From Thiohalophilus thiocyanatoxydans (GTDB taxonomy: Bacteria; Pseudomonadota; Gammaproteobacteria; UBA6429; Thiohalophilaceae), in contig NZ_SOQX01000002.1 of assembly GCF_004366735.1 (NCBI RefSeq), positions 62,001 through 126,000 of the forward strand: 64,000 nt of DNA, written 5' to 3'. The translations under genes and the position numbers were made by a program. The notes beneath the pieces were generated by a model. It did not search any database. It was not told the origin of the DNA and saw nothing but the letters and a program-made list of their open reading frames with translations. Positions 38,683 to 50,265 of this stretch are shown piece after piece; within the stretch, counting starts at the first letter, position 1, and every line of letters begins with the position of its first letter.

Positions 38683-39161
38683 GTCGTCAACCGATGACCG
38701 CCGCCGGCGCCGACAAACTGCGCGCCGAGCTCAAGGATCTCAAAAGCGTCCAGCGCCCGAAGGTGATCGAGGCGATCGCTACCGCGCGCGAGCACGGCGA
38801 TCTGAAGGAAAACGCCGAGTACCATGCCGCGCGTGAACAGCAGAGTTTCATCGAAGGCCGGATCAAGGAGATCGAGGCGGCCCTGTCCAACTCCGAAATC
38901 ATCGACGTGCAGGCGGTGGGCAAGAACGCCGGCGGCAAGGTCGTGTTCGGCGCCACCGTCGAGTTGTACGATATCGAGAACGACAAGGAAGTGACCTACC
39001 AGATCGTCGGCGAGCAGGAAGCGGATATCAAACAGAACCTGATCTCCATCACCTCCCCCATCGCCCGCGCCCTGATCGGCAAGATCGAAGGCGACGAAGT
39101 CACCGTCCAGGCACCGGGCGGCGACCGCGACTACGAAATCGTGTCGGTCAAGTACATTTAG
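38679..39161 (+). CDS. greA: Transcription elongation factor GreA
   Basis: GreA rescues backtracked RNA polymerase by stimulating transcript cleavage. From the ATG at 38679 (overlapping the carB stop) the protein has 160 residues: an N-terminal coiled coil with the two acidic tip residues ([25 protein letters not shown]) and a C-terminal FKBP-like domain with [19 protein letters not shown]. The carAB-greA order is common in gammaproteobacteria. Confidence 0.97.
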
Positions 39162-39178
39162 CCGGGGCACTGGGAATA

Positions 39179-39331
39179 AACGCAGAGGGCGCGGAGGCGC
39201 GGAGAGAAATAATTTTGAACGTTGAATTTTAAATTATGAATTAGGTTTGGTATTGAATTCAGCACTCAACATTTAAAACTCAAAATGGTTTTATTTCCTC
39301 TGCGTCTTTGCGCCTCCGCGTCCTCCGCGTT
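39179..39331. repeat. Second CGCAGAGG-type hairpin element
   Basis: The left arm CGCAGAGGGCGCGGAGGCGCGG (39181-39202) is mirrored at 39297-39331 (CCTCTGCGTCTTTGCGCCTCCG..). The middle has A/T-rich complementary parts (TTGAACGTTGAATTTTAAAT / ACTCAACATTTAAAACTCAA). It is a diverged copy of the element at 23902-24059. Confidence 0.75.
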
Positions 39332-39355
39332 ATTTTCCAGTGAACTCTCTACAGG

Positions 39356-39823
39356 ATGATGTCGATGAATTACGCGATTCCTGAACGCATTGCCCTGACC
39401 CTGTGGGTCGGGGGGATGTGGATTGCCGGTTATCTGGTGGCGCCGATGTTGTTCTCGGTGCTGGAGGATCGGGCGCTGGCCGGGATGCTGGCGGGCAAGC
39501 TGTTTACCGCCATGAGTTATGTGGGCCTGGTGTGCGCGGTGTTGTTGCTGTTGATTCAGACCCGCAAGCCGACGCCGAAGGGCTGGCGCGAATGGCGCCG
39601 CGGTTTGCTGCTGGTGATGTTGCTGGTGATCGTGATTGGCGAGTTTGTCTTGCAGCCGATGATGGCCGAGCTCAAGGCGGCGGGACTGGAAGCAGGCAGC
39701 GCGGCGCAGCAACGCTTCGGGATGCTGCACGGCATCTCCTCGAGCCTGTTTCTGTTCAACAGTCTGGCGGGGCTGGTACTGGTGATCTTCGGGCTGGAGC
39801 CGGATACTCAGCGCGGCAGCTGA
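39356..39823 (+). CDS. DUF4149 membrane protein
   Basis: A 155-residue integral membrane protein with four helices. The N-terminal ERIALTLWVGGMWIAGYLVAPMLF and later FGMLHGISSSLFLFNSLAGLVLVI match the DUF4149 family, found beside yhbY and greA in gammaproteobacteria, function unknown. Its C-terminus overlaps the end of yhbY, transcribed the other way, by 16 bases. Confidence 0.85.
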   Translation: MMSMNYAIPERIALTLWVGGMWIAGYLVAPMLFSVLEDRALAGMLAGKLFTAMSYVGLVCAVLLLLIQTRKPTPKGWREWRRGLLLVMLLVIVIGEFVLQPMMAELKAAGLEAGSAAQQRFGMLHGISSSLFLFNSLAGLVLVIFGLEPDTQRGS

Positions 39824-40101
39824 ATTTTGGGCTCTTCGGCCGGCCGGTAGAAAACGGCGACATGGCCGATCAGTTGCACCTGCTCGGCCTGGCTCTGTGC
39901 GCTGATTTGTTCAATGAGTTGCTGACGCTCTTCGCGATCGGCCGCATTGACCCGTACCTTGATCAGCTCATGATGGGCCAGGGCATTGTCGACCTCGGCG
40001 AGGATGTTCTCGCCCAGGCCGTGCTGGCCGACAATGACGACCGGCTTGAGGTGATGGGCGCGCTGGCGCAGGAATTTTTTCTGGTTGCTGGTCAGGGACA
40101 T
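39808..40101 (-). CDS. yhbY: YhbY, CRM-domain RNA-binding protein
   Basis: A 97-residue single CRM-domain protein that binds pre-ribosomal RNA. Family features are LTSNQKKFLRQRAHHLKPVVIVGQHGL (with the GxxG-type loop) and ALAHHELIKVRV. The start at 40101 is favoured; the longer frame to 40170 has no match. It is divergent from rlmE, the standard arrangement in gammaproteobacteria. Confidence 0.95.
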   Translation of the reverse strand: MSLTSNQKKFLRQRAHHLKPVVIVGQHGLGENILAEVDNALAHHELIKVRVNAADREERQQLIEQISAQSQAEQVQLIGHVAVFYRPAEEPKIQLPR

Positions 40102-40195
40102 GAAAATTGAGAATCCAGATGGTGAAGACCGTAAATTGTACCAATTCATACCCCCACTGACGACTGCCAACTGCTAACTGACGACTGGAATTCCC

Positions 40196-40816
40196 ATGGC
40201 TCGTTCCAAAACCAGTAAAAAATGGCTCAATGAGCATTTTGACGATCCCTATGTGAAAAAGGCGCAGCAGGAGGGCTGGCGCAGTCGTGCCATCTACAAG
40301 CTGATCGAAATCGACGAGCGGGACAAACTGCTCAAGCCCGGCATGACGGTGGTGGACCTGGGCGCGGCCCCCGGCGGCTGGTCGGAATATGCCGCGCGAC
40401 AAGTCGGCGACAAGGGGCGGGTGATTGCGCTGGATCTGCTGCCCATGGATCCGATCGCCGGGGCCGAATTTATTGAAGGGGATTTTCACGAAGAGCCGGT
40501 CTATGAGCGCCTGCTCGCGGCACTCGACGCGCGCCCGGTGGACCTTGTAATGTCCGACATGGCCCCCAATATGAGTGGTATGAAAGCCGTCGATCAGCCG
40601 CGGGCCATGTACCTGGCCGAATTGAGTCTGGAGCTGGCGCAAAAAGTCCTCAAGCCGGGCGGGGATATGCTGATCAAGGCGTTCACTGGCGAAGGCCTGG
40701 ATGAATTTAAACGCGAAATCCGGCAACATTTCGCAAAACTGATTGTCCGAAAACCGAAGGCTTCACGGGCCCGATCTCCCGAGATTTATCTGCTGGCGAG
40801 GGGCTATAATGTGTAG
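40196..40816 (+). CDS. rlmE: 23S rRNA 2'-O-ribose methyltransferase RlmE
   Basis: RlmE (FtsJ/RrmJ) methylates U2552 of 23S rRNA using S-adenosylmethionine. The 206-residue protein has the SAM motif [16 protein letters not shown], the catalytic DMAPNMSG and LIKAFTGEG segments of the K-D-K-E set, and a conserved [15 protein letters not shown] ending. Its tail contains a TATAAT (40804-40809) that may serve ftsH. Confidence 0.96.
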   Translation: MARSKTSKKWLNEHFDDPYVKKAQQEGWRSRAIYKLIEIDERDKLLKPGMTVVDLGAAPGGWSEYAARQVGDKGRVIALDLLPMDPIAGAEFIEGDFHEEPVYERLLAALDARPVDLVMSDMAPNMSGMKAVDQPRAMYLAELSLELAQKVLKPGGDMLIKAFTGEGLDEFKREIRQHFAKLIVRKPKASRARSPEIYLLARGYNV

Positions 40817-40871
40817 TAGTGTATTTTGCATGACAGCAAACGCCTGTGATGGCAGGCCATGAGGTAGACCA

Positions 40872-42800
<1,929 letters not shown>

Positions 42801-42825
42801 AGCATACCGCCGTCAAGCGCGATCA

Positions 42826-42851
42826 ACGCCCCGTTCTCACGGGGCGTTTTT
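42826..42851 (+). terminator. Rho-independent terminator after ftsH
   Basis: ACGCCCCG (42826-42833) pairs with CGGGGCGT (42840-42847) over a 6-base loop, followed by TTTTTC. It ends the rlmE-ftsH unit. Confidence 0.88.
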
Positions 42852-42926
42852 CGTTCCATGGTTTGCATGTGGCCGATCCCGGTCGGTGAATGCTGGTAAA
42901 CTACGCCAGAAGATAAGCAAAACAAA

Positions 42927-42946
42927 TGACCCGTCGCGACGGGTCA
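42927..42946. promoter_or_regulatory. Perfect 20-base palindrome before folP
   Basis: TGACCCGTCGCGACGGGTCA is fully self-complementary and ends 16 bases before the folP ATG, right against the weak Shine-Dalgarno (AGGGTG). It could be an operator for a dimeric repressor or a hairpin that hides the ribosome-binding site. Confidence 0.5.
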
Positions 42947-42962
42947 GGGTGAATCCATCAGC

Positions 42963-43781
42963 ATGTCGTTAGATCTCAGTCCCGAACAGTGGCCCCTGAT
43001 CATGGGGATTCTCAATGTGACCCCCGATTCTTTCTCCGACGGCGGCCGCTTCAACCGGCCCCGGGCGGCAATCGAGCGGGTGCGACAGATGATCGGCGAA
43101 GGCGCCGACATGATCGATATCGGCGGCGAATCGACCCGCCCGGGCGCGCCGGCCGTTTCGCAGGAGACAGAGCTGGCGCGGGTGATTCCGGTGATCGAGG
43201 CGATCCGCCGCGACAGTGATATCCCGATCTCGGTGGACACCAGCAAGCCGGCGGTGATGCGCGCGGCGGTGGCGGCCGGCGCCAGCCTGATCAACGATGT
43301 GCGGGCGCTGCAGGACCCCGGCGCGCTGGAGACCGTGGCGGAACTGGGGGTGCCCGTCTGCCTGATGCATATGCAGGGGCAGCCGCGGACCATGCAGAGC
43401 CGTCCGCAGTATGAGGATGTGGTGGAGGAGGTTCTGGCGTTTTTGCTGCAGCGGATCGACGCCTGCCAGCGTGCGGGGATCGGGCAGGACAAGCTGATTC
43501 TGGATCCCGGTTTCGGGTTCGGTAAAACCGTGGCACATAACCTGACGCTGTTTCACCATCTGGGGCGTTTTGTCGATACCGGTTATCCGCTGCTGGTGGG
43601 CGTCTCGCGCAAATCGCTGATCGGCAAACTGCTGGACGAGCGCCCGGTGGAAGAGCGCCTCGCGGGCAGTCTCGCCCTGGCAACGCTGGCCGGCTGGCTG
43701 GGGGCGGCGGTTCTGCGGGTACACGATGTGCGCGAGACCGCCGATGCCCGGGCGATGTGCCGCGCTGTGCAACAGGCCTGA
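42963..43781 (+). CDS. folP: Dihydropteroate synthase
   Basis: FolP joins p-aminobenzoate to the pterin pyrophosphate in folate synthesis and is the sulfonamide target. The 272-residue TIM-barrel has IMGILNVTPDSFSDGGRF, the DIGGESTRPGA loop, SVDTSKP, and LDPGFGFGKT. Normal length. Order ftsH-folP-glmM is a classic gammaproteobacterial cluster. Confidence 0.97.
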   Translation: MSLDLSPEQWPLIMGILNVTPDSFSDGGRFNRPRAAIERVRQMIGEGADMIDIGGESTRPGAPAVSQETELARVIPVIEAIRRDSDIPISVDTSKPAVMRAAVAAGASLINDVRALQDPGALETVAELGVPVCLMHMQGQPRTMQSRPQYEDVVEEVLAFLLQRIDACQRAGIGQDKLILDPGFGFGKTVAHNLTLFHHLGRFVDTGYPLLVGVSRKSLIGKLLDERPVEERLAGSLALATLAGWLGAAVLRVHDVRETADARAMCRAVQQA

Positions 43782-43801
43782 GTATGGCAACGTTGTTGCT
43801 T

Positions 43802-43807
43802 TATAAT
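43802..43807 (+). promoter_or_regulatory. -10 box before glmM
   Basis: A consensus TATAAT lies 54 bases before glmM, with CTGAGT 18 bases upstream at 43778-43783 as a fair -35. glmM could thus be read separately from folP. Confidence 0.4.
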
Positions 43808-43860
43808 CGCTGAAAACAGGGGCCGGGCGATCACTCCGGCGACAAAAGGAATGGAGTGCG

Positions 43861-45201
43861 ATGTCACGTAAATATTTTGGTACCGACGGGGTGCGTGGTC
43901 GGGTCGGCGAGTTTCCGATCACGCCGGAATTCATCCTCAAACTGGGCTGGGCGGCCGGCCGGGTGCTGGGCAATGGCGGCGGCAAGGTGCTGATTGGCAA
44001 GGATACCCGCATCTCCGGTTATCTGTTCGAATCGGCCCTGGAAGCGGGGCTGTCCGCCGCCGGCATGAATGTCTGTCTGCTGGGCCCGATGCCGACGCCG
44101 GGCATCGCCCATCTGACCCGCACCCTGCATGCCCGTGCCGGGATCGTCATCAGTGCCTCGCATAACGCCTATCCGGATAACGGCATCAAGTTCTTCTCCG
44201 CCGAAGGAAGCAAGCTGCCCGACGAGGTGGAACTGGCCATCGAGGCGATGATCGACCAGGAACTGGTCACCCGCGCGCCGGACCAGCTCGGTCGGGCGGC
44301 CCGGGTCGACGATGCCGCCGGGCGCTATATCGAGTTTTGCAAAAGCACCTTTCCCGAGCAGCTCGATCTCAACGGCCTGCACATTGTGCTCGATTGCGCC
44401 AACGGCGCCACCTACCAGATTGCCCCCAAGGTGTTCACCGAACTGGGTGCCAAATTGACGGTGATCGGCAACAATCCCGACGGACTGAATATCAACGACG
44501 GCTGCGGCTCCACCCACCTGGATTGGCTGCAGAAAAATGTCCAGTTGCAGGGCGCCGATCTCGGTATCGCCTTCGACGGCGACGGGGATCGGGTGCTGAT
44601 GATCGACAGCCAGGGCGCGATCATCGACGGCGACGAGCTGCTGTACGTGATCACCGCCCACCGCCAGCGCATGCAACGCCTGGAGGGCGGGGTGGTGGGG
44701 ACCCTGATGACCAACCTGGGCATGGAGCATGCCCTGCAGGCCGCCGGCATCCCGTTTGCCCGGGCCCGGGTCGGGGACCGCTATGTGATGGAGCAGCTGC
44801 AGGCGCAGGGCTGGCAACTGGGCGGGGAGGGCTCCGGCCACCTCATCTGCCTGGACAAAACCACTACCGGCGACGGGATCGTGGCCGCCCTGCAGGTACT
44901 GGCGGCGGTGGTGGAGTCGGGGCGGAGCCTGACCGATCTGGTGGCCGGCATGCACAAGTACCCCCAGCAGCTGATCAACGTGCGCCTGGCCCGCAAAGTC
45001 GACGTGCTGGGTACCCCCGAGGTGCAGGCGGCGGTGGCCGCCGCCGAGTCGGAACTGGCTGCCCATGGCCGGGTATTGTTGCGCGCCTCGGGGACCGAAC
45101 CGCTGCTGCGGGTGATGGTCGAGGGCCAGGATGCCGCCCAGGTGACGCGAGTGGCCCGCGAGCTGGCGGGGGTCGTGGAACAGGCACTCGGCCCCGGCTG
45201 A
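43861..45201 (+). CDS. glmM: Phosphoglucosamine mutase GlmM
   Basis: GlmM converts glucosamine-6-phosphate to glucosamine-1-phosphate on the way to peptidoglycan and LPS. The 446-residue protein starts [24 protein letters not shown] and has the phosphoserine loop S98-A-S100-H-N (S100 takes the phosphate), the metal-binding DGDGDR, GGEGSGH for sugar binding, and [16 protein letters not shown] at the end. Standard length. Confidence 0.97.
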   Translation: MSRKYFGTDGVRGRVGEFPITPEFILKLGWAAGRVLGNGGGKVLIGKDTRISGYLFESALEAGLSAAGMNVCLLGPMPTPGIAHLTRTLHARAGIVISASHNAYPDNGIKFFSAEGSKLPDEVELAIEAMIDQELVTRAPDQLGRAARVDDAAGRYIEFCKSTFPEQLDLNGLHIVLDCANGATYQIAPKVFTELGAKLTVIGNNPDGLNINDGCGSTHLDWLQKNVQLQGADLGIAFDGDGDRVLMIDSQGAIIDGDELLYVITAHRQRMQRLEGGVVGTLMTNLGMEHALQAAGIPFARARVGDRYVMEQLQAQGWQLGGEGSGHLICLDKTTTGDGIVAALQVLAAVVESGRSLTDLVAGMHKYPQQLINVRLARKVDVLGTPEVQAAVAAAESELAAHGRVLLRASGTEPLLRVMVEGQDAAQVTRVARELAGVVEQALGPG

Positions 45202-45282
45202 GTGCGCCCCGGGCTGAGCGCCGCGAACCGCCCGGAACGAGGCGCGAACCCCTTTTCATCCGCCAAATAACCCGGTTTTTCA

Positions 45283-45311
45283 TTGATTTATTGCGGCCTG
45301 AACGGTAAGCT
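45283..45311 (+). promoter_or_regulatory. Candidate tpiA promoter
   Basis: TTGATT (45283-45288), 17 bases, TAAGCT (45306-45311), about 48 bases before tpiA. The hexamers are moderate, so this is a weak call. Confidence 0.35.
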
Positions 45312-45358
45312 TTCGCGCTCTTTTATATGGTCAACCGAACGAGAAGAAAGGAGAGGGC

Positions 45359-46111
45359 ATGCGTCAGCCACTGATCGCCGGCAACTGGAAAATGAACGGT
45401 TCGCGTACCGATAACCGGGTCCTGCTGGACGGGATCAAGGCGGGAATTGGTGACGTTAAGAGTGCGGAAGTGGCCGTCTGCGTGCCGTTTGTCTATCTGG
45501 CCGATGTCCAGCTGCAATTGGAGGGGACCCCCGTCGCCTGGGGCGCTCAGAATTTGAGCACCGAGGCCAAGGGCGCGTTTACCGGTGAGATTTCCGCGGC
45601 CATGCTGCTCGATTTCGGTTGCAAGTACGTCATTGTCGGCCACTCGGAGCGTCGCAGCCTCTACGGCGAAGACGATCAGCTGGTGGCCGGAAAATTCGAG
45701 GTGGCCCGTCAGGCGGGCCTGAGGCCAATCCTGTGCATCGGTGAGACCCTCGAAGAACGGGAGCAGGGCATCACCGAGCAGGTCGTCGCCCGCCAGATCG
45801 ACGCGGTAATCCAGCACGCCGGGGTGGCGGCGCTGGCCGACGGCGTGATCGCCTATGAGCCGGTCTGGGCCATCGGGACCGGCAAGACCGCGAGCCCGGA
45901 ACAGGCCCAGGAGGTCCATGCCTTCATTCGCGGGCAGGTTGCCAAACACGATGCTGGCGTCGCGGACGGGCTGCGCATTCAATACGGCGGCAGCATGAAC
46001 GCCGCCAACGCGGCCGAACTGCTGGCCAAGCCGGATATCGACGGCGGCCTGATCGGCGGCGCCTCACTTAAAGCGGAGGATTTTCTGACCATCTGCAAGG
46101 CAGCCGGTTAG
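45359..46111 (+). CDS. tpiA: Triosephosphate isomerase
   Basis: TpiA interconverts dihydroxyacetone phosphate and glyceraldehyde-3-phosphate. The 250-residue TIM barrel has N9-W-K11-M-N with catalytic lysine K11, the VGHSERRSLYGE histidine region, catalytic glutamate in YEPVWAIGTGKTA, and the phosphate loop YGGSMNAANA. AAAGGAGA is just before the ATG. It is followed by secG, the usual neighbour. Confidence 0.97.
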   Translation: MRQPLIAGNWKMNGSRTDNRVLLDGIKAGIGDVKSAEVAVCVPFVYLADVQLQLEGTPVAWGAQNLSTEAKGAFTGEISAAMLLDFGCKYVIVGHSERRSLYGEDDQLVAGKFEVARQAGLRPILCIGETLEEREQGITEQVVARQIDAVIQHAGVAALADGVIAYEPVWAIGTGKTASPEQAQEVHAFIRGQVAKHDAGVADGLRIQYGGSMNAANAAELLAKPDIDGGLIGGASLKAEDFLTICKAAG

Positions 46112-46135
46112 GCAAATCCGGGAGACTCTGAAGGT

Positions 46136-46504
46136 ATGTTGTATAACATTATTCTGGTACTGCATGTCATTGTGGCCGTGGCACTGGTCGTGCTGGTGCT
46201 GCTGCAACAGGGCAAGGGCGCCGATGCCGGCGCCGCCTTTGGCAGCGGTGCCTCCGGTACCGTGTTCGGCTCGCGCGGGGCGGCGAACTTCCTGACCCGC
46301 ACCACGGGGGTGCTGGCATTTCTGTTTTTCGCCCTGTCCCTGGCGCTGTTCACCCTGGCCGGCGATGTCGGCAAAAGTGAAAGTATCGTGGATCAGAGCG
46401 AGCAGCAGTCGCAGGAACAGGAAAGCCGCGTGCCGGCTGCTCCGCAAGAAGATGAGCCGGAGCAAGACAACGGGGCCCCGGCGGATGTACCGAAATCGGA
46501 CTAA
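46136..46504 (+). CDS. secG: Protein translocase subunit SecG
   Basis: SecG is the small accessory subunit of the SecYEG export channel. The 122-residue protein has two membrane helices (about 2-24 and 55-75), the conserved LVLLQQGKGADAGAAFGSGASGTVFGSRGAANFL loop in parts, and a long acidic, Gln-rich C-terminal tail (46396 onward). A tRNA-Leu follows 15 bases downstream, as in many gammaproteobacteria. Confidence 0.95.
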   Translation: MLYNIILVLHVIVAVALVVLVLLQQGKGADAGAAFGSGASGTVFGSRGAANFLTRTTGVLAFLFFALSLALFTLAGDVGKSESIVDQSEQQSQEQESRVPAAPQEDEPEQDNGAPADVPKSD

Positions 46505-46518
46505 GCCCGTAAATCCTT

Positions 46519-46603
46519 GCCGAAGTGGTGGAATTGGTAGACACGCTATCTTGAGGGGGTAGTGGCGTAAGCCGTGCCGGTTCGAGTCCGGCCTTCGGCA
46601 CCA
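46519..46603 (+). tRNA. tRNA-Leu (anticodon GAG)
   Basis: A class II tRNA with the acceptor stem GCCGAAG/CTTCGGC, encoded CCA at 46601-46603, D-arm GGTGGAATTGGTAGACAC, anticodon stem-loop CTATC-TTGAGGG-GGTAG with anticodon GAG, a long variable arm and T-arm CCGGTTCGAGTCCGG. It closely resembles E. coli tRNA-Leu(GAG). Confidence 0.97.
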
Positions 46604-46606
46604 ACA

Positions 46607-46653
46607 CAAACAAAAAGGCCTCCAGAGCAGCGCTCTGGAGGCCTTTTTGTTTG
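46607..46653. terminator. Strong terminator after tRNA-Leu
   Basis: Perfect stem of about 22 base pairs, centred on GGCCTCCAGAGC-AGC-GCTCTGGAGGCC with A-run before and T-run after, so it can stop transcription from both sides. It closes the tpiA-secG-tRNA unit. Confidence 0.92.
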
Positions 46654-46660
46654 TGAGACT

Positions 46661-46760
46661 CTAGGTTCTAGGGGCTAGGAAAAGCACAACCTTTTATTCA
46701 TACCAATGCCGCGAGAAAGAGTTCACAGCGCTTTTCTAGGACCTAGCCCCTAGTACCTAG
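46661..46760. repeat. Inverted CTAGGGGCTAGG element
   Basis: CTAGGTTCTAGGGGCTAGGAAAAGC (46661-46685) is mirrored at 46730-46760 (starts GCTTTTCTAGG, ends CTAGTACCTAG). The inner 44 bases hold no gene. The motif is related to the TAGGGGCGAGG part next to smpB. Confidence 0.65.
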
Positions 46761-46831
46761 CCACTGATAATTTTTATAGACCCCTAAAAATAAGCTAACT
46801 TTTTGATGTACAAGGTTTTTCGTGCTTTATG

Positions 46832-46866
46832 CAAACTTGACACAAAGTTTGTGGCTAGCCTAGACT
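46832..46866 (+). promoter_or_regulatory. nuo operon promoter with overlapping palindrome
   Basis: TTGACA (46837-46842), 18 bases, TAGACT (46861-46866) is a strong sigma70-type promoter with a start near 46873. CAAACTT-N6-AAGTTTG (46832-46851) is a perfect 7-6-7 palindrome covering the -35 box, suggesting a repressor site. The leader of about 120 bases contains small stems (GTCGTC..GACGGC and CCGCAG-TCA-CTGCGG) before GGAGG and the nuoA ATG. The remaining spacer shows nothing else. Confidence 0.7.
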
Positions 46867-46993
46867 GGCTCGGCTTCGGATCATTGATGATCGGGCAAAT
46901 AATTCGATAGAAAAATAATAAACAAAGTCGTCCGGTGAGACGGCTTAAAATGCATCCGCAGTCACTGCGGGATTCGGCGGAGGAACATATCCA

Positions 46994-47350
46994 ATGTTAG
47001 AGAACTATCTGCCGGTTCTCCTTTTCATGATTGTCGGTTTAACCATCGGCGTTGTGATGATTGTGCTGGGCTTTGTCCTGGCGCCGAGCCGTCCTGACAG
47101 TGAAAAACTCTCCCCCTATGAATGCGGCTTCGAGGCATTCGAGGATTCGCGCATGAAGTTTGATGTGCGTTATTACCTCGTGGCGATTCTGTTTATTATT
47201 TTCGATCTGGAAATTGCATTTCTCTTCCCATGGGGTGTGGTGCTGGAGGAGATCGGTCTCTTCGGCTACATGGCCATGGCGATTTTTCTGGGGATTCTGG
47301 TTATCGGCTTCATCTATGAATGGAAAAAAGGAGCCCTGGAATGGGAATAG
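46994..47350 (+). CDS. nuoA: NADH-quinone oxidoreductase subunit A
   Basis: First gene of the complex I operon. NuoA (118 residues) is a membrane subunit with three helices; the conserved loop [32 protein letters not shown] holds the acidic residues of the quinone-site bridge. GGAGG lies 9 bases upstream. Its stop overlaps nuoB by 10 bases. Confidence 0.97.
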   Translation: MLENYLPVLLFMIVGLTIGVVMIVLGFVLAPSRPDSEKLSPYECGFEAFEDSRMKFDVRYYLVAILFIIFDLEIAFLFPWGVVLEEIGLFGYMAMAIFLGILVIGFIYEWKKGALEWE

Positions 47351-47817
47351 AAGGGTTACTCAAAGAAGGTTACGTTACGACCACGGCGGATCGGCTGATC
47401 AACTGGGCGCGCACCGGCTCGATGTGGCCCATGACCTTCGGTCTGGCCTGCTGCGCCGTGGAGATGATGCATGCCGCAGCGTCCCGTTACGATATGGATC
47501 GCATGGGTCTGATTTTCCGGCCCAGCCCGCGGCAATCGGATGTGATGATCGTCGCCGGCACCCTGGTGAACAAGATGGCACCGGCCCTGCGCAAGGTCTA
47601 TGACCAGATGGCCGAGCCGCGCTGGGTGATCTCCATGGGGTCCTGCGCCAACGGCGGCGGGTATTACCACTATTCCTATTCGGTGGTGCGCGGTTGTGAT
47701 CGCATTGTTCCGGTGGATATTTATGTGCCGGGCTGTCCGCCCACGGCCGAAGCGTTGCTGTATGGCGTCATGCAGTTGCAAAACAAAATAAAAAGAACCA
47801 ACACCATAGCGCGCTGA
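47341..47817 (+). CDS. nuoB: NADH-quinone oxidoreductase subunit B
   Basis: NuoB carries the terminal 4Fe-4S cluster N2 next to the quinone. The ATG at 47341 gives 158 residues; the cluster cysteines are C37-C38 (GLACCAVE), C102 (GSCANGGG) and C132 (PGCPPTAE). The open frame extends upstream to 47320, but the overlap with nuoA makes 47341 the better start. Confidence 0.97.
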   Translation: MGIEGLLKEGYVTTTADRLINWARTGSMWPMTFGLACCAVEMMHAAASRYDMDRMGLIFRPSPRQSDVMIVAGTLVNKMAPALRKVYDQMAEPRWVISMGSCANGGGYYHYSYSVVRGCDRIVPVDIYVPGCPPTAEALLYGVMQLQNKIKRTNTIAR

Positions 47818-47827
47818 TCCCTTATAT

Positions 47828-48448
47828 ATGTCCAGATACTACAGACAACTGGCCGAACAGGCCCGGAATAAATTTGGCAATCGTATCCAGTCCTGTGATG
47901 TGGAGTGGGGCGAGCTGACGATCGTTGCCGACCGGCATGAGCTGTTGGATGTGGCCGTAACCTTGCGTGATGATCCGCAATTCGCATTTGCCGAGTTGCT
48001 CGATGTCTGCGGGGTGGATTACAGCGAGTATGGCGGCGAAGGTCAGTGGCAGGGAGCGCGTTTTGCCTCGGTCTACCACCTGTTATCGATTGAACATAAT
48101 CATCGCCTGCGTTTGAAAGTCATGCTGGATAACGAACCACCGGTGGTCCCGTCGGTGGTGGATATCTGGGCCGCGGCCAACTGGTTCGAGCGCGAGGCGT
48201 TTGATCTGTACGGTATTGTTTACGAAGGGCATCCCGATCTGCGCCGTATTCTGACCGACTACGGCTTTATCGGGCATCCGTTCCGCAAGGACTTCCCGTT
48301 GATTGGGAACGTGGAAATGCGCTACGACCCGGAAAAACAGCGTGTGGTCTATCAGCCGGTCAGTATCGAGCCTCGGGTTGTCCAACAACGGGTGATCCGT
48401 GACGATCACCGCTATGCCGATCGGCTGCAGCAGGAAGAAGAGGAGTAA
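47828..48448 (+). CDS. nuoC: NADH-quinone oxidoreductase subunit C
   Basis: NuoC (206 residues) is the 30-kDa hydrophilic subunit that contacts NuoD. The signature [16 protein letters not shown], then [34 protein letters not shown], is present. It is a separate gene here, not fused to nuoD as in E. coli. Ten bases separate it from nuoB. Confidence 0.97.
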   Translation: MSRYYRQLAEQARNKFGNRIQSCDVEWGELTIVADRHELLDVAVTLRDDPQFAFAELLDVCGVDYSEYGGEGQWQGARFASVYHLLSIEHNHRLRLKVMLDNEPPVVPSVVDIWAAANWFEREAFDLYGIVYEGHPDLRRILTDYGFIGHPFRKDFPLIGNVEMRYDPEKQRVVYQPVSIEPRVVQQRVIRDDHRYADRLQQEEEE

Positions 48449-48451
48449 TCC

Positions 48452-49705
48452 ATGCCCGAGATCCGAAACTATACGCTGAATTTCGGGCCCCAGCATCCGG
48501 CCGCGCACGGGGTATTGCGCCTGGTACTGGAGATGGATGGCGAGGTAATTCAACGCGCCGATCCGCATGTCGGTCTGCTGCATCGTGCGACCGAAAAGCT
48601 GGCGGAAAGCAAGCCCTATAACCAGACCATTCCCTACATGGATCGGCTCGACTATGTCTCCATGATGTGTAATGAACACGGTTATGTGCTGGCGCTGGAA
48701 AAACTGCTGGATATTACACCGCCGCTGCGTGCGCAGTATATCCGGGTCATGTTTGACGAGCTGACCCGGATCCTGAACCATCTGATGTGGCTGGGTACCC
48801 ATGCGCTCGACGTCGGCGCCATGACCATGTTCCTGTATTGCTTCCGCGAACGCGAAGATTTGATGGATATGTACGAAGCGGTCTCAGGCGCGCGTATGCA
48901 TGCCGCCTATTACCGTCCCGGCGGTGTGTATCGTGACTTGCCCGGCAAGATGGCGCAGTACCAGAGCAGCAAGTACAAGGACGAAGCCGAGACCAGGCGT
49001 ATCAATGAAGCACGTAGCGGCTCGTTACTGGATTTTATCGAGGAGTTTGTCCAGCGTTTTCCCACCAACATTGACGAATACGAAACGCTGTTGACCGACA
49101 ACCGCATCTGGAAGCAGCGTACCGTCGGTATTGGTGTGGTGTCGCCCGAGCGCGCCCTGCAGCTGGGCTTTACCGGCCCGATGTTGCGGGGTTCCGGGAT
49201 TGAATGGGATCTGCGCAAGAAGCAGCCTTATGAAGTTTATGACAGGATGGATTTCGATATTCCGGTCGGCGTCAATGGCGATTGCTATGATCGTTATCTG
49301 GTGCGGATCGAGGAGATGCGCCAGTCGACCCGGATCATCAAGCAATGCATTGAGTGGCTGCGCAACAATCCCGGCCCGGTGATACTCGACGATCACAAGT
49401 TCGCTCCGCCCAGGCGGGAGGAAATGAAGGATGACATGGAAGCGTTGATCCATCATTTCAAACTGTTTACCGAGGGCTACACGCTGCCGGCCGGCGAGGT
49501 TTATACCGCCATTGAGCATCCCAAGGGCGAGTTTGGTATTTATCTGGTCTCCGATGGTGCTAACAAACCCTATCGACTGAAAGTCCGTGCCCCCGGCTTT
49601 TCCCATCTGGCCGCCATGGATGAAATGAGCGAGGGGCATATGCTGGCGGATGTGGTGGCGATTATCGGCACCATGGATATTGTATTCGGAGAGATCGATC
49701 GATGA
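48452..49705 (+). CDS. nuoD: NADH-quinone oxidoreductase subunit D
   Basis: NuoD (417 residues) is the 49-kDa subunit lining the quinone pocket. It starts [31 protein letters not shown] and ends GEIDR, both typical. Conserved are the [14 protein letters not shown] loop and the DFEE-like C-terminal region ([31 protein letters not shown]). Start is 3 bases after nuoC, end overlaps nuoE. Confidence 0.97.
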   Translation: MPEIRNYTLNFGPQHPAAHGVLRLVLEMDGEVIQRADPHVGLLHRATEKLAESKPYNQTIPYMDRLDYVSMMCNEHGYVLALEKLLDITPPLRAQYIRVMFDELTRILNHLMWLGTHALDVGAMTMFLYCFREREDLMDMYEAVSGARMHAAYYRPGGVYRDLPGKMAQYQSSKYKDEAETRRINEARSGSLLDFIEEFVQRFPTNIDEYETLLTDNRIWKQRTVGIGVVSPERALQLGFTGPMLRGSGIEWDLRKKQPYEVYDRMDFDIPVGVNGDCYDRYLVRIEEMRQSTRIIKQCIEWLRNNPGPVILDDHKFAPPRREEMKDDMEALIHHFKLFTEGYTLPAGEVYTAIEHPKGEFGIYLVSDGANKPYRLKVRAPGFSHLAAMDEMSEGHMLADVVAIIGTMDIVFGEIDR

Positions 49706-50214
49706 TGGCGCAACATAAAAAGTCCGCGAGCAAGCTGCCCCTGATTAATGACGAATCACGTGCCGAGATCGATCAGTGGATCGCCAAGTACCCGCCGGAT
49801 CAGAAGCAATCGGCGGTAATGGCGGCACTGCGCATTTTGCAGGATCAAAACGGTGGTTACCTGAGCGAAGACCTGATCGAGGCGACCGCCGAATATCTGA
49901 AGATGCCGCCCATTGCCGTTTATGAAGTGGCAACCTTCTACTCCATGTATGAACTGGAGCAGGTCGGACGGCATAAAATCTGTGTTTGTACCAATATCTC
50001 CTGCAAATTGTGCGGCTCGGACGATGTGCTCAAACATCTGCAGCAACGACTGGGTATCGGTCCGGGTGAAACCTCCGATGACGGGCGTTTCACCGTCAAG
50101 GAAGTGGAGTGCCTCGGTGCCTGTGTCGATGCACCGATGTTCCAGCTCGGAGACAGCTACCACGGCAAACTGACGCCGCAACGCATTGATGAAATTCTCG
50201 ACGGCCTCGATTGA
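49702..50214 (+). CDS. nuoE: NADH-quinone oxidoreductase subunit E
   Basis: NuoE (170 residues) holds the 2Fe-2S cluster N1a with ligands C96, C101, C137 and C141 (VCTNISC and CLGAC motifs). The thioredoxin-like fold is evident from [13 protein letters not shown]. Its start overlaps the nuoD stop (ATGA). Confidence 0.97.
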   Translation: MMAQHKKSASKLPLINDESRAEIDQWIAKYPPDQKQSAVMAALRILQDQNGGYLSEDLIEATAEYLKMPPIAVYEVATFYSMYELEQVGRHKICVCTNISCKLCGSDDVLKHLQQRLGIGPGETSDDGRFTVKEVECLGACVDAPMFQLGDSYHGKLTPQRIDEILDGLD

Positions 50215-50265
50215 AACCGGAACATGATGACAACAATAACAACCAGCCGGGTGGGGGAGTAATAC

